A DNA stretch of 64,000 nt from Halorubellus salinus (GTDB taxonomy: Archaea > Halobacteriota > Halobacteria > Halobacteriales > Natrialbaceae): positions 496,001-560,000 of the forward strand of contig NZ_JAJCVI010000002.1 of assembly GCF_020567525.1 (NCBI RefSeq). Direction: 5' to 3'. Positions 1-9,024 of this stretch are shown piece by piece (within the stretch, counting starts at the first letter, position 1; every line of letters begins with the position of its first letter). The position numbers and the translations under genes were made by a program. The notes below the pieces were generated by a model. The model did no database searches. It saw nothing but the letters and a program-made list of their open reading frames with translations, and was not told the origin of the DNA.

Positions 1-1
1 C

Positions 2-412
2 ACCGGCGTCCGGAACGGCGTGGACTACGAGAAGGGGTGTTTCGTCGGGCAGGAGACGGTGGCGCGCGTCGAGAACGTCGGCCAGCCGTCGCGGCGACTC
101 GTCGGCGTCGAACTCCCGGGCGTCGCGGACGACGACGCGCTCCCGGGTGCGGGGGCGACCGTCAGCGTCGACGAGGACGCGGTCGGCGAGGTGACGCGGG
201 CCGCGTGGAGTCCGCACCGCGAGGCCGGTATCGCGTTCGCGCTCGTGCCCTACGATTCCGACGCGGGGCGCGTCACGGTCGAGGTCGCCGGTGGCGACGG
301 CGACGAGGCGAGCGAGCGTGCCGAGTCGGACGCGGTCGTCGACGGCGAGGTCGTCGCCCTCCCGTTCGTCGAGGGCAGCGACCGGTCCGCGCGACTCCCG
401 ACCTACGATTGA
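2..412 (+). CDS. YgfZ/GcvT-like folate-binding protein (C-terminal part)
   Basis: The 5' end lies outside the window; the frame is open from base 2. The visible 136 residues begin just before the signature KGCFVGQE, the cysteine-containing motif of the YgfZ (COG0354) branch of the aminomethyltransferase fold. After it comes a beta-rich C-terminal domain with GVELPGV and an acidic tail. Family members bind tetrahydrofolate and support maturation or repair of certain Fe-S enzymes; they lack the catalytic residues of glycine-cleavage T-protein. The fragment ends at a TGA about 135 bases before the KaiC-like gene, so the two are probably separate transcription units. A true GcvT cannot be fully excluded without the N-terminal half, but the KGCxxGQE motif favours YgfZ. 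Confidence 0.8.
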   Translation, partial: TGVRNGVDYEKGCFVGQETVARVENVGQPSRRLVGVELPGVADDDALPGAGATVSVDEDAVGEVTRAAWSPHREAGIAFALVPYDSDAGRVTVEVAGGDGDEASERAESDAVVDGEVVALPFVEGSDRSARLPTYD

Positions 413-518
413 AGACCGCCGCGTTCCCGCTCGCGCGGCGGTCGGAACCGCCAGCGCGACCGCAGGGGCCAGCCGAACCGCAGTCGGTGGATTTGAACGG
501 TCGAGACCGGTGAGCAAG

Positions 519-526
519 TTTATCTA
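519..526 (+). promoter_or_regulatory. TATA-like box of the KaiC/kinase operon
   Basis: The sequence tttatcta sits in an otherwise GC-rich spacer, 22 bases before the ATG at 549. That spacing fits a leaderless haloarchaeal transcript. Confidence 0.45.
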
Positions 527-548
527 TCGCGGTATCTAGATTTCACGT

Positions 549-1997
549 ATGTCTACCACCCCCACCACGCGCCTCTCCACGGGGGTCGAGGGGCTCGACG
601 ACGTTCTCGAAGGCGGCCTGGTCCCGAACCGAGCGTACCTCCTGCGCGGCGGCCCCGGGATGGGGAAGACCATCCTCGGCGAGCACTTCCTCACCGCGGA
701 CGACGCCGGCAGCTCGCTGTTCGTCTCCCTCGAGGAATCCACCGAGAACCTCCGGGCGAACGCGGCGAGCGTCGGCATCGATCTCACCGACGTCCACGTC
801 TTCGACTTCAGTCCGGACGCCGACCGGTTCGGGGACGGCGGCGCGTACGACGTGTTCGCACCGGGGGAGCGCGGCCCGTCGCTCTCGGAAGGCATCCGCG
901 ACGCCGTCGAAGCGCACGACCCCGACCGGGTGTTCGTCGACCCGCTGTCGCGACTCCGTCAGTTCACCGCGGACGACAGCGCGTTCTACGAGGAGGTCGG
1001 CGCGTTCACGTCGTACGTCCGCGACGCCGACGCCACGCTCCTGTTCTCGACGCAACCGACGACGGCGTCGCCCGACGAGGACCTGGAGTTCGTCGCCGAC
1101 GGCAGCATCGAGCTGTCCAGCGAACGCAAGGGCCGGACGGTCCGCGTCCGCAAGCACCGCGGCGGTTCGTTCCAGTCGGGCGCGCACACCGTCACCATCG
1201 ACGACGACGGCATGCACGTGTACCAGAAGCTCGTTCCCGACGACGGAGGCCGCGAGTTCGACGCGCGGATGGAGTCCACGAACGTCGACGCGCTCGACGA
1301 CCTCCTCGGCGGCGGTATCGCGCCAGGGACCGTCACCGTCATCAGCGGCGCGACCGGCGTCGGGAAGACGACGACCGCGACCCAGGTCGCGGTGGCGGCG
1401 GCCGCGCGCGACGGACGGTCGGTCGCGTACCTCTTCGAGGAGGACGAGCACACGTTCGGGCATCGCGCGGAGGCCATCGGGATGCCGGTCTCGGCGATGC
1501 TCGACGACGACGCGCTCGCCGTCGAGCCCGTGGAGGCGCTCGCGGTGTCGCCCGACGAGTTCGCCGCGGGCGTCTGCGAGGAGGTCGAGGAGCGCGGCGC
1601 GCGCGTCGTCCTCATCGACGGTATCGCGGGGTACCGGACGGCCATCCGTGGCGCGGACGACGACCTCGTCCGGGAGCTCCACGCGCTCTGCCGGTACCTC
1701 CGCGGGATGGGCGTCACCGTCCTGTTGACCGACGACGTCCACACCGTCACGGGCGACTTCGAGCCGACGAGCGAACGCATCAGTTACCTCGCGGACAACA
1801 TCGTCTTCCTCCGGTACCTCGAACACCGCGGCGAGCTCCGGAAGGCGATCGGCGTGCTGAAGAAGCGCTCCAGCGACTTCGAGCGGACGCTCCGCGAGTT
1901 CGCGATAACGCCGTCCGGGATCGTCATCGGCGACCCCCTCAGGGACCTCCGGGGTATCCTGTCGGGGATGCCGGAGTGGTCGAGCGAAGATGAGTGA
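549..1997 (+). CDS. KaiC-like dual RecA-domain ATPase
   Basis: The product has 482 residues and two tandem KaiC/RecA-like ATPase domains. Domain 1 has Walker A GGPGMGKT (Lys40), an LEES pair after beta-strand 2 and a Walker-B strand RVFVDPLSRL. Domain 2 starts at about residue 240 with LLGGGIAPGTV and has Walker A GATGVGKT (Lys273) and Walker B VVLIDGIAG. Family proteins are hexameric ATPases of circadian clocks and, in archaea, of poorly understood signalling roles. The stop overlaps the start of the LOV kinase by 8 bases, so the two are co-transcribed and likely translationally coupled. This suggests the ATPase works with the light-sensing kinase. No KaiA or KaiB is visible, so a real clock function is not implied. 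Confidence 0.88.
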   Translation: MSTTPTTRLSTGVEGLDDVLEGGLVPNRAYLLRGGPGMGKTILGEHFLTADDAGSSLFVSLEESTENLRANAASVGIDLTDVHVFDFSPDADRFGDGGAYDVFAPGERGPSLSEGIRDAVEAHDPDRVFVDPLSRLRQFTADDSAFYEEVGAFTSYVRDADATLLFSTQPTTASPDEDLEFVADGSIELSSERKGRTVRVRKHRGGSFQSGAHTVTIDDDGMHVYQKLVPDDGGREFDARMESTNVDALDDLLGGGIAPGTVTVISGATGVGKTTTATQVAVAAAARDGRSVAYLFEEDEHTFGHRAEAIGMPVSAMLDDDALAVEPVEALAVSPDEFAAGVCEEVEERGARVVLIDGIAGYRTAIRGADDDLVRELHALCRYLRGMGVTVLLTDDVHTVTGDFEPTSERISYLADNIVFLRYLEHRGELRKAIGVLKKRSSDFERTLREFAITPSGIVIGDPLRDLRGILSGMPEWSSEDE

Positions 1998-4986
1998 TGG
2001 CTCGAGCGACCGGTCGACGTCGAACGCCGACGACGCCTGGCTGACGACGGACGCGTCGACGGTCGTCGTCGGCGTCGCGGACGCTGGCGTCCGCCGGTCG
2101 CTCAAGTCGTGGTTCACCGACGAGGCGTACGACGTCCGGGTGGCGTCGCCCGACGACCTGCCGCCGGACGGCGACCTGTACGTCGTCGACGCGGGCGCGC
2201 TCCGAACCGCCGCACCCCAGATAGAGCGCCTCAAGACCGCGTCTGCGGTGTTCACGCCGTGCCTGCTCGTCGCCGAAGGCTCGCGCGGGGAGCGCATCGC
2301 GGCCAGTACGGACCAGGTGCTCGAGGTCGTCGACGACGTCCTGGAGACGCCGCTGCGGACGCCGTCGCTGAAGCGTCGCGTCGACAGCCTCCTCCGGGCG
2401 CGAGTGCTCGCCGAGCAACTCCGAGAGCGTTCGCGCGAGTACGAGCGCCTCGTCGAACTCCTCCCCGTCGGGTTGTTCGTGCTGGACGACGCCGGGACGG
2501 TGACGTACGCGAACGAGCGCGCCGGGTCGCTCGTCGGCGTGGGCGCCACGGCGGTCGCCGGCCGGTCGTTCGCGACGTTCGTGCGGCCCGCGGACCGCGA
2601 CGCGGTCGCGTCGTTGCTGGCGGTCGACGGTCCGTCGACGGCGACGGTCCGCTTCCAGTACGACCTCGCCGTCGAGAGCGCGAACGCGTCGGACAACGTC
2701 ACGGCTGACCGTTCGGGCGACCGCATCGTCGAACTCTCGGCGGACGTCGTCGACGACGAGACGACGCAGGTGCTCGCGCAGGACGTCACCGAGCGGGAGA
2801 CGCGCATCGAACGCCTCCGCGTGTTCGAGCGCGCGGTCGGCGAAGCCCGCGTCGGCATCTGTATCGCGGACGCGAACGCCGATGACCTCCCGCTCGTGTA
2901 CGTCAACGACGAGTTCTGCGAGGTCACCGGGTACGACCGCGACGCCGCGCTCGGCCGGAACTGTCGGTTCCTCCAGGGCGAAGCCACCGACTCGGCGGTC
3001 GTCGACGAGATCCGCGCGGCCATCGAGGTCGGCGCGCCCGTGTCGGTGACGATACGGAACTACCGCGTGGACGGGACGCCGTTCTGGAACGAACTCGACA
3101 TCATGCCCGTCACGGACGGCGACGGCACGGTCACGCACTTCCTGGGGTTCCAGCGGGACGTCACCGAGCGCCGCGAGCGGATGCGGTTGTTCGAGCACCT
3201 GCACGCGGCGACCGAACGATTGCAGGGTGCGCGAACGCCGACCGACGTCGCGGAGTCCGCAGTCGAGTCCCTCCGGGACATCCTCGAGCTGGACGTCGTC
3301 GCCTGCTGGTTCCCGAACGACGACCGGACGCGCCTGGAACCGGTCGCAGTTGCCGGCGTGGACGAGGCCCAACCGCTCGAACCCGGGTCGAGGGACTGGG
3401 CGGCGTTCGTCGAGCGGGCGAACGTCACCGAGGTCCCGGTCACGGACCACGAGACGGACGCGGAGACCGGGCTCGTGTTCTCGCTCGGCGACCACGGCCT
3501 CATCGGCGCCGCCGACCCGGACCGCGAGTACACGCAAGCGGTGCGGGACGCCGGGCACGCGTTCGCCGACCACGTCACGGTCGCGCTCGACCGCGCCGAA
3601 CGCGAGGCCGAGCTCGCCGCGACCACCGCGGACCTGGAGAACACGCTCGAACGCATCAAGGACGGGTTCATCGCGCTCGACACGGACTACGACATCACGT
3701 TCGTGAACAAGCAAGCGGAGTCGCTGCTTCCCTACACCGCCGCGGAGCTGCAAGGCAGGAACCTCTGGGAGGCGTTCCCGGAGGAGGTCGGCGGGACGTT
3801 CTGGACGGAGTACCACGAGGCGCTCGAGACCGGCGACTCGCGGACGTTCGAGGCGTACTACGACGAACTCGAGCGCTGGTTCGAGGTGACGGCGTACCCG
3901 AGCGACGACGGCCTGACGCTTTACTTCCGGGACGTCACCAGCCAGCGCGAACGCAAGCGCGAACTCGAACGCTACGAGACCATCGTCCAGACCGCTGGCG
4001 ACCCGATCTACACGCTCGACGAGGACGGCTACTTCACGAGCGTGAACGACGCGTTCGTCGACCTCACCGGGTACGAGCGGGACGACGTCGTCGGCGAGCA
4101 CGCACGAACCATCTTCTCGGAGGCGGACGTGGCGGCGTGCGAGCGCGTCATCGGTGACCTCCTCTCGAAGCAGTCGGGCAGGGAGACGGTCGACGTCGAC
4201 GTCGTGACGCGGTACGGCGACCAGCGCGACTGCGAGGTCGCCATCGCGCCGCTCCCCGGCGAGGACTTCGGCGGGACCGTCGGCGTCATCCGCGACCTCA
4301 CCGAGTTCAAGGACAACGAGCAGCGGCTCGCGGTCCTCGACCGCGTCCTCCGGCACAACCTCCGGAACAACCTGAACGTCGTCACCGGCCGCACGAGCGA
4401 ACTCCGGGACCACGAGGACGAGGCAGTCCGCGAGTCCGTGGCGGCGGTCGAGGAGGCCGCGTCCGACGTCCTCGCGATCGCGAACAAGGCGCGGGCGTTC
4501 CAGCAGGCGCTCGAGGACGCGCACTCGTCGCGGGAGACCGTCGACATCTGCGCGGTCCTCGACGAGGTGGTCGCGGCCGTCGCGGCCGCGAACGAGCGGG
4601 CGTCGATCGCGTGCGAACTCGACGTGGACGACTCGCTGTCGGTGCGCGGCAACGAAGCGGTCGAACTGGCACTCACCGAGCTCGTCGAGAACGCGGTCCT
4701 CCACAATCCCGACCCGAACGCGTCGGTGCGCGTGACGGTGAGTCGGAACGGCGACGAGGCGCGCGTCGTCGTCGCCGACGACGCACCCCTGATCCCCGAG
4801 CAGGAGGTCGCGGTGCTCGAGTCCGACGTGGAGACGCCCCTCGAGCACGCGAGCGGGCTCGGCCTCTGGCTCGTCCGCTGGACCGCGACGTCGTTCGGTG
4901 GGCGGCTCACGTTCGACTGCACGCCGGAGGGGAACCTCGTCACGTTCGTGCTCCCGGTCGCCACCGAAGACGGCCCCGAGGAGTGA
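1990..4986 (+). CDS. LOV/PAS/GAF sensor histidine kinase
   Basis: The product has 998 residues. In order: a receiver-like N-terminus (about 20-140) without an obvious phosphoacceptor loop; a PAS domain (about 150-265); a PAS domain of LOV type (about 275-395); GAF (about 400-545); two more PAS domains (about 550-660 and 665-775); the dimerisation helix VLRHNLRNNL with phosphoacceptor His789; and a HATPase domain with N-box ELVENAVLHN and a GLGLWL lid. The LOV domain has GRNCRFLQG with Cys325, plus Asn357, Asn367 and Gln388. These have the same spacing (32, 10 and 21) as the flavin-binding Cys450, Asn482, Asn492 and Gln513 of Avena phototropin-1 LOV2, so it should bind flavin and respond to blue light. 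No transmembrane segment is seen, so it is probably cytoplasmic. The partner regulator is not evident. Confidence 0.9.
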   Translation: MSDGSSDRSTSNADDAWLTTDASTVVVGVADAGVRRSLKSWFTDEAYDVRVASPDDLPPDGDLYVVDAGALRTAAPQIERLKTASAVFTPCLLVAEGSRGERIAASTDQVLEVVDDVLETPLRTPSLKRRVDSLLRARVLAEQLRERSREYERLVELLPVGLFVLDDAGTVTYANERAGSLVGVGATAVAGRSFATFVRPADRDAVASLLAVDGPSTATVRFQYDLAVESANASDNVTADRSGDRIVELSADVVDDETTQVLAQDVTERETRIERLRVFERAVGEARVGICIADANADDLPLVYVNDEFCEVTGYDRDAALGRNCRFLQGEATDSAVVDEIRAAIEVGAPVSVTIRNYRVDGTPFWNELDIMPVTDGDGTVTHFLGFQRDVTERRERMRLFEHLHAATERLQGARTPTDVAESAVESLRDILELDVVACWFPNDDRTRLEPVAVAGVDEAQPLEPGSRDWAAFVERANVTEVPVTDHETDAETGLVFSLGDHGLIGAADPDREYTQAVRDAGHAFADHVTVALDRAEREAELAATTADLENTLERIKDGFIALDTDYDITFVNKQAESLLPYTAAELQGRNLWEAFPEEVGGTFWTEYHEALETGDSRTFEAYYDELERWFEVTAYPSDDGLTLYFRDVTSQRERKRELERYETIVQTAGDPIYTLDEDGYFTSVNDAFVDLTGYERDDVVGEHARTIFSEADVAACERVIGDLLSKQSGRETVDVDVVTRYGDQRDCEVAIAPLPGEDFGGTVGVIRDLTEFKDNEQRLAVLDRVLRHNLRNNLNVVTGRTSELRDHEDEAVRESVAAVEEAASDVLAIANKARAFQQALEDAHSSRETVDICAVLDEVVAAVAAANERASIACELDVDDSLSVRGNEAVELALTELVENAVLHNPDPNASVRVTVSRNGDEARVVVADDAPLIPEQEVAVLESDVETPLEHASGLGLWLVRWTATSFGGRLTFDCTPEGNLVTFVLPVATEDGPEE

Positions 4987-5038
4987 GACGGCGCCCCGGC
5001 GTCGACTGACCGCGCCATCGCCCGGCGGGAGCGCCGTC

Positions 5039-5935
5039 TCAGACGTCGCGGACTCGCGCGCTCCCGTCGCGCTCGCGTTCGAGGACCCGGAACGCGCCCG
5101 GGGTCTCCACGGTCATCGCTTCGCCGCCGCGCTCGCCGACGTTCTTCTTCGTGACGTCCTCGCAGACGACGTTCCCCTTCCGCGTCACGCGCTCGTGTGG
5201 CGTGTGCCCGACGACCTGCTCGGGGGCGTCCGCGGGCAGGTGCTCCCAGCTGAGCCAGAGCGGCCCGGCGTCCGATCCTTTCGGGTGGTCGCTGCCGGCG
5301 CGACTCACCCATTCGTCGTCGAACGCGCGCTCGAACGTCCGATACGCGTCGGCGTCCGTGCCGACGACGTCCGCGACCGACGCCGCTATCCGCTGGAACG
5401 CGTCGTTCGCTCGCGCCGGGTCGAGACCGTCGGCCGCACCAGCGTGACTGTACGTGTACGAGTAGCCGTCGTACGCGACCGCGAGGTCGCCGTCGGCGAC
5501 CGCGTCGAAGAACGACCGCCGGGTCGCGTCGTCGACGCGGTCGCAGTACCAGTCGGTCGACCCGACGCCGCCCGCGAGCACGAACTGCTCGTGGTTCCCA
5601 CAGTGGTACCGGACGTGTCCGTCAGGCGCCTCGCGCTGGAGCCGTCGGACGGTCTCGACGACGCGCGCGCTGTCGCCCCCGCGGTCGACGAGGTCGCCGT
5701 TCGCGACGAGGACGTACTCGCGGCCGTCGCGACCGCCCGCCCAGTGGAGGTCGCCGTCGGCGTCACGCTCGACGAGCGCCGCGAACTCGGGGTGGTCGCC
5801 GGGGAGCGAGAGCGCCGACGCGAACGAGTCGTAGTAGCCGTGGACGTCCGACAGCGAGAGCACCGTCGGCGGGGACCGCTCGTCGTTGGCGAGCGCGACC
5901 ACGGTGTCCCGCGGCGAGCCAGCAGCGTCCGGCAT
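5039..5935 (-). CDS. Calcineurin-like metallophosphoesterase
   Basis: The product has 298 residues. The metal-binding motifs of the PPP/ApaH-type superfamily are in order: SLSDVHGYYDS near the N-terminus, NGDLVDRGGDS at about residue 95, CGNHEQ at about 135, an SHAG histidine, and VVGHTP near the end. Such enzymes hydrolyse phosphoesters with two metal ions; this one could act on nucleotides, phosphoproteins or other esters. The ATG at 5935 follows the upstream reductase stop by only two bases (TGACGATG), so the two form an operon. An N-terminal extension in the same frame is only reading-through of the reductase region and was not used. It ends about 50 bases from the kinase, in convergent orientation. 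Confidence 0.85.
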   Translation of the reverse strand: MPDAAGSPRDTVVALANDERSPPTVLSLSDVHGYYDSFASALSLPGDHPEFAALVERDADGDLHWAGGRDGREYVLVANGDLVDRGGDSARVVETVRRLQREAPDGHVRYHCGNHEQFVLAGGVGSTDWYCDRVDDATRRSFFDAVADGDLAVAYDGYSYTYSHAGAADGLDPARANDAFQRIAASVADVVGTDADAYRTFERAFDDEWVSRAGSDHPKGSDAGPLWLSWEHLPADAPEQVVGHTPHERVTRKGNVVCEDVTKKNVGERGGEAMTVETPGAFRVLERERDGSARVRDV

Positions 5936-5937
5936 CG

Positions 5938-7029
5938 TCACGACCGCCCGAGCCAGCTCGCGAGGTGCTCGCGCGAGAACACGCTCGTCGGCCGGTCCAT
6001 GTGCACGCCGATCTCGCCGGAGAACGCCTTCAGGCCGACGCGCTGGACGGGTTCGGGGAGCGAGTACGCGCGCCGGATCCAGTGCCCGAGGCGGATCTCG
6101 GTTGCGAGCTCGTCGCGCCACGCCGCCTCGTACGCACCGAGCGTTCCCGGTCGGTCGGGCTCGATCTCGCGGGCGGCGTGGTCCGCGCTCCGCATCCCGT
6201 AGAGGATGCCACCGCCCGTGAACGGCTTCGTCTGCGCGGCCGCGTCCCCGACGAGGAACCCGCGGTGGCTCGTCACCGAGTCCGCCGGCCCGACCGGGAT
6301 GAGGCCCGAGCAGCGCTTCGCGACGTCGACGTCGTATCCCGTCGCGCCGACGAGGTCGTCGAACAGCTCGTTCACGTCCGGACCCGGCGAGGCGGCGAGT
6401 CCGTACTCGACGCCGGCGTCGCCGCGCGGGATGCGCCACGCGAAGAACTCCGGCATCGTCAGGTGGACGTCGACGCGGTCGCCGTGGTCGACCTCGTCGC
6501 TGAACCCGAGGACGCCGTGCAGGAGCTCGTCCGGCTCCGGGAGGTCGAGGTCCCGGCGCACTCGCGACGTCGGGCCGTCACAGCCCGCGACCATCTTCGC
6601 CTCGACGTCCGCGACGCCGTCCGGGCCGCGGACCGTCACGGTCACCGACTCGTCGCCCTCGTCGACGTTCGTCACGGTGTGTTCCTCGCGGACCTCGGCG
6701 CCAGCCTCGCGCGCCAACTCGGCGAGGTGGCGGTCGAGGCCGACGCGGTCGATGACGTTCGACACGACCTCGGTCTTGTAGAAGTCCTCGAAGTCGCTCC
6801 CCGGGCCGTCGACGTGGAACCGCGCGCCGTACACCTCGTTCTGGAGGAGTTCCTCGCGAGCGCCCTCACCGGCGTACTGCCAGACGTCCCCGGAGACGTG
6901 ACCCGAACACGCGAGCGGCTCGCCGAGCCGGCCCTGTTCGAGCGCGAGCACGTCGTACCCGGCGTCGGCCGCGCGCCGCGAGAACCGCGCTCCGGCAGGA
7001 CCGACGCCGACGACGACGAAATCGTACAT
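5938..7029 (-). CDS. Geranylgeranyl reductase family FAD oxidoreductase
   Basis: The product has 363 residues. The N-terminal Rossmann motif VVVGVGPAGARFS binds FAD. An acidic residue ends the second strand, a cysteine-containing LACSGHVS follows at about 45, and a second FAD contact GFLVGDAAAQTKPFTGGGI lies at about 275-293. This is the pattern of archaeal geranylgeranyl reductases, which saturate the isoprenoid chains of ether lipids or related quinones, although the family also includes other flavin-dependent reductases. The ATG at 7029 is the natural start, with the FAD motif beginning six residues in. It is the first gene of a two-gene operon with the phosphoesterase. Substrate specificity cannot be read from the sequence. 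Confidence 0.85.
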   Translation of the reverse strand: MYDFVVVGVGPAGARFSRRAADAGYDVLALEQGRLGEPLACSGHVSGDVWQYAGEGAREELLQNEVYGARFHVDGPGSDFEDFYKTEVVSNVIDRVGLDRHLAELAREAGAEVREEHTVTNVDEGDESVTVTVRGPDGVADVEAKMVAGCDGPTSRVRRDLDLPEPDELLHGVLGFSDEVDHGDRVDVHLTMPEFFAWRIPRGDAGVEYGLAASPGPDVNELFDDLVGATGYDVDVAKRCSGLIPVGPADSVTSHRGFLVGDAAAQTKPFTGGGILYGMRSADHAAREIEPDRPGTLGAYEAAWRDELATEIRLGHWIRRAYSLPEPVQRVGLKAFSGEIGVHMDRPTSVFSREHLASWLGRS

Positions 7030-7088
7030 ACACGATGACAGCGAGGCGAGCAGTAAATCCTTCCCGGTTGCACGCGCCGCCGAACGCT

Positions 7089-8129
7089 TCAGACGGCCAC
7101 CAGTCCGCGCGCGGTCCCGCCACCCTCCTCGAAGGGGAGGTCGACGTCGAGGCGCGTCCACGCGTCGCCCGCGTCGGTCGTCCGGTACAGCCCGCGGTTC
7201 GAGACGGCGTAGAACGCGCCCGCGTCGTCGCCGGCGGCGAGCACGGGGCGCGTCGTCCCCGTCGGTTCGGGGAGACCGTCCATCGCGCGCTCCCAGGGCT
7301 CGTCGCCGCGCTTCCGGTACACGTGGGTGTCCGCGGTCGCCGGCGAGTGCGCACTTCGGGCTCCCGTCGCAGCGCTCACGAGGCGCACGTCCGGGTTCGC
7401 GGGGTCGACCGCGACGCTCCAGCAGTACCGATGCTCGAGGCCGTCCTGCGGGTGGTCCCACGCGTCGCCGTGACGCGCGCTCTCGGCGTACCCGTCACCC
7501 GCGGCGGCGTACACGCGCCCCACGGCGGCAGGATGGGTCGCCATCGCGTGCGTGTCCCGTCGCGCCCCCGGCGGTCGCTCGCGGAACGACGCCGTCCCGT
7601 CCGCGACGTCCAGCACGACGAGCGCACCCGCCTCCACCGCGACCAGCACGCGCCCCTCGCGGTGCGGGTCCGGCTCCAGCCACCGCACGTGATGCGTGTG
7701 TGGCCGCGGCGGGAACGCCCACTCGTCGCTCGACGGGAGTTCGACCAGTCCCGGCAGGTGCTGGAAGGACTCGCCGCCGTCGGTCGACCGGTAGACGCGC
7801 GACGGCTCCGTCCCCGCGAACACCACGTCCGCGTCCCACGGCGCCACCGCGACCGCCGTCACGTGCGACGCATCGGCGCCGTCCGCGGCCGGCCCGAGCG
7901 CGACGCGCGACCAGGACCCGCCGCCGTCCGTCGTCCGATACACCCCCGCGCCCGCCGTCCCGACGAACGCTCGCCCCGGACGCGCCGGCGACGCCGCCAC
8001 GGACTCCACGCGGACGACGTCGGACTCGATGTCCTCACCCGCGTCCACCCCAAGGACGAACGCCTCCTCGACCACTGGCCCCGTCGGGTCGACGACCGCC
8101 ACGCGACGGTCGGTCGCGAGATACAGCAT
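7089..8129 (-). CDS. Asp-box (BNR) beta-propeller protein
   Basis: The product has 346 residues from ATG 8129; an in-frame GTG four codons upstream is an alternative. It contains at least three Asp-box repeats, YRTTDGGGSW, YRSTDGGESF and YRTTDAGDAW, spaced as in sialidase or sortilin-like propellers of the YCF48/HCF136 type. No signal peptide or membrane segment is seen, so it is probably cytoplasmic, unlike many relatives. Sialidase catalytic arginines are not recognisable, so a binding or assembly role is more likely than catalysis. It starts about 65 bases before the lone pilin gene's stop on the same strand, and could share its transcript. Specific function unknown. Confidence 0.75.
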   Translation of the reverse strand: MLYLATDRRVAVVDPTGPVVEEAFVLGVDAGEDIESDVVRVESVAASPARPGRAFVGTAGAGVYRTTDGGGSWSRVALGPAADGADASHVTAVAVAPWDADVVFAGTEPSRVYRSTDGGESFQHLPGLVELPSSDEWAFPPRPHTHHVRWLEPDPHREGRVLVAVEAGALVVLDVADGTASFRERPPGARRDTHAMATHPAAVGRVYAAAGDGYAESARHGDAWDHPQDGLEHRYCWSVAVDPANPDVRLVSAATGARSAHSPATADTHVYRKRGDEPWERAMDGLPEPTGTTRPVLAAGDDAGAFYAVSNRGLYRTTDAGDAWTRLDVDLPFEEGGGTARGLVAV

Positions 8130-8195
8130 ACCACGACTCACGAGACGCGACCGGAAAAGCGCCGCGCTGCGGGCGACCCGTCGACGAACCGCCGG

Positions 8196-8684
8196 TCAGG
8201 GGAGGTCGCCGTTCGCGAGGATCTGCGAGGCGGACCCGTCCGGCGTCGTCCAGAGCACGAGCACCTGCTGGTCGCTCGCGAAGTCACCGCTAGCGCCAGG
8301 GTTCGAGTCCTCGAGCACCCACTCCTCGCCCGGGCGCCAGACGTCGTCCCCGCTCGGCGGTGTGGACGTCATCCAGGACAACGTCCCGCTGCTCACGTCC
8401 GTCCCTGCGTACTGGACGGTGACGCGCGCCAGGTCGATGTCGTCCCCGCCGTCGTGCTCGATGACGAACCGCTCGACGCTGTCGCCCGAATCACCCCAGC
8501 CGTCCGTCGACCCTTCCTGGGCGTCGTACCGAAGGGAGACGTCGGGCACGGACGTCGTCGTGCTCGCGCCGAGCACGAACACGCCGACGACCGCGGCCAT
8601 CGTGACCGTGATACCGACCATCAGTATCACGCCGATGACTGGCGATACCGCGTCGTCGTCCGCGAGCAGGCCCCCGAGTTCCAT
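8196..8684 (-). CDS. Type IV pilin-like protein
   Basis: The product has 162 residues from ATG 8684. The N-terminus [20 protein letters not shown] is the archaeal type III signal peptide and H-domain, which PibD would process just before the hydrophobic helix. The mature part is acidic and predicted to be beta-rich. It ends with QVLVLWTTPDG, a tail resembling the pilins at 52.8-54.6 kb. Related haloarchaeal pilins build adhesion pili or remain membrane anchored. It stands alone with no visible secretion ATPase or membrane platform. An in-frame extension of 14 codons upstream lacks the signal-peptide pattern, so the ATG at 8684 is preferred. Confidence 0.85.
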   Translation of the reverse strand: MELGGLLADDDAVSPVIGVILMVGITVTMAAVVGVFVLGASTTTSVPDVSLRYDAQEGSTDGWGDSGDSVERFVIEHDGGDDIDLARVTVQYAGTDVSSGTLSWMTSTPPSGDDVWRPGEEWVLEDSNPGASGDFASDQQVLVLWTTPDGSASQILANGDLP

Positions 8685-9024
8685 GGTCGATGCACTGGAC
8701 GGTTTTTCGTCCGTTCGATAGAGCACACGAACGCATCGTTAATATAGCTACCGAATATTCGGAATTAAAACCCGGGTGGCAACGAAATCCGGACGGGAAA
8801 GACTGCCTGAGAACTCAATCGGGTTTTCGTAATCCGGGCGAGGGCGCCGCCGTCGCCCCAGACCCATCGCCGTCGCTCCGAACGTTCAAGTACGAACCCG
8901 CGGCGAACCGCGGCATCCACTGACCACGACCCCGGCGCGGCCACGACGGGAGCGCGGCGCACCGCCCGGGACCACCCAGCGCCGCCTGCTCGCCCTCCCA
9001 TCTCGCCAGCGGCCTGCTCGCCGC
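8685..9024. promoter_or_regulatory. Spacer with pilin promoter and 12-bp palindrome
   Basis: This 340-base gap between the pilin start and the uvrA stop has no convincing gene. Reading on the minus strand, an AT-rich box (ttaatatagc on plus, 8739-8748) is a candidate TATA element about 55 bases before the pilin ATG. Next to it is a perfect palindrome, ccgaatattcgg (8751-8762), a possible operator. The rest is GC-rich without recognisable signals. Confidence 0.4.

Noticed and set aside
549-1997. A genuine circadian clock
   Set aside because: No KaiA or KaiB is present in the window and many archaeal KaiC-like proteins have other roles.
543-4848. Two very long minus-strand open frames (826 and 969 codons) across the KaiC and LOV kinase genes
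   Set aside because: They are antisense to genes with clear domains, give Arg/Val-rich or Ser/Arg-rich low-complexity products, and arise because GC-rich codons rarely form stops.
8690-8923. A 77-codon plus-strand gene in the pilin/uvrA spacer
   Set aside because: It covers the pilin promoter, has no family match and is not acidic like other haloarchaeal products.
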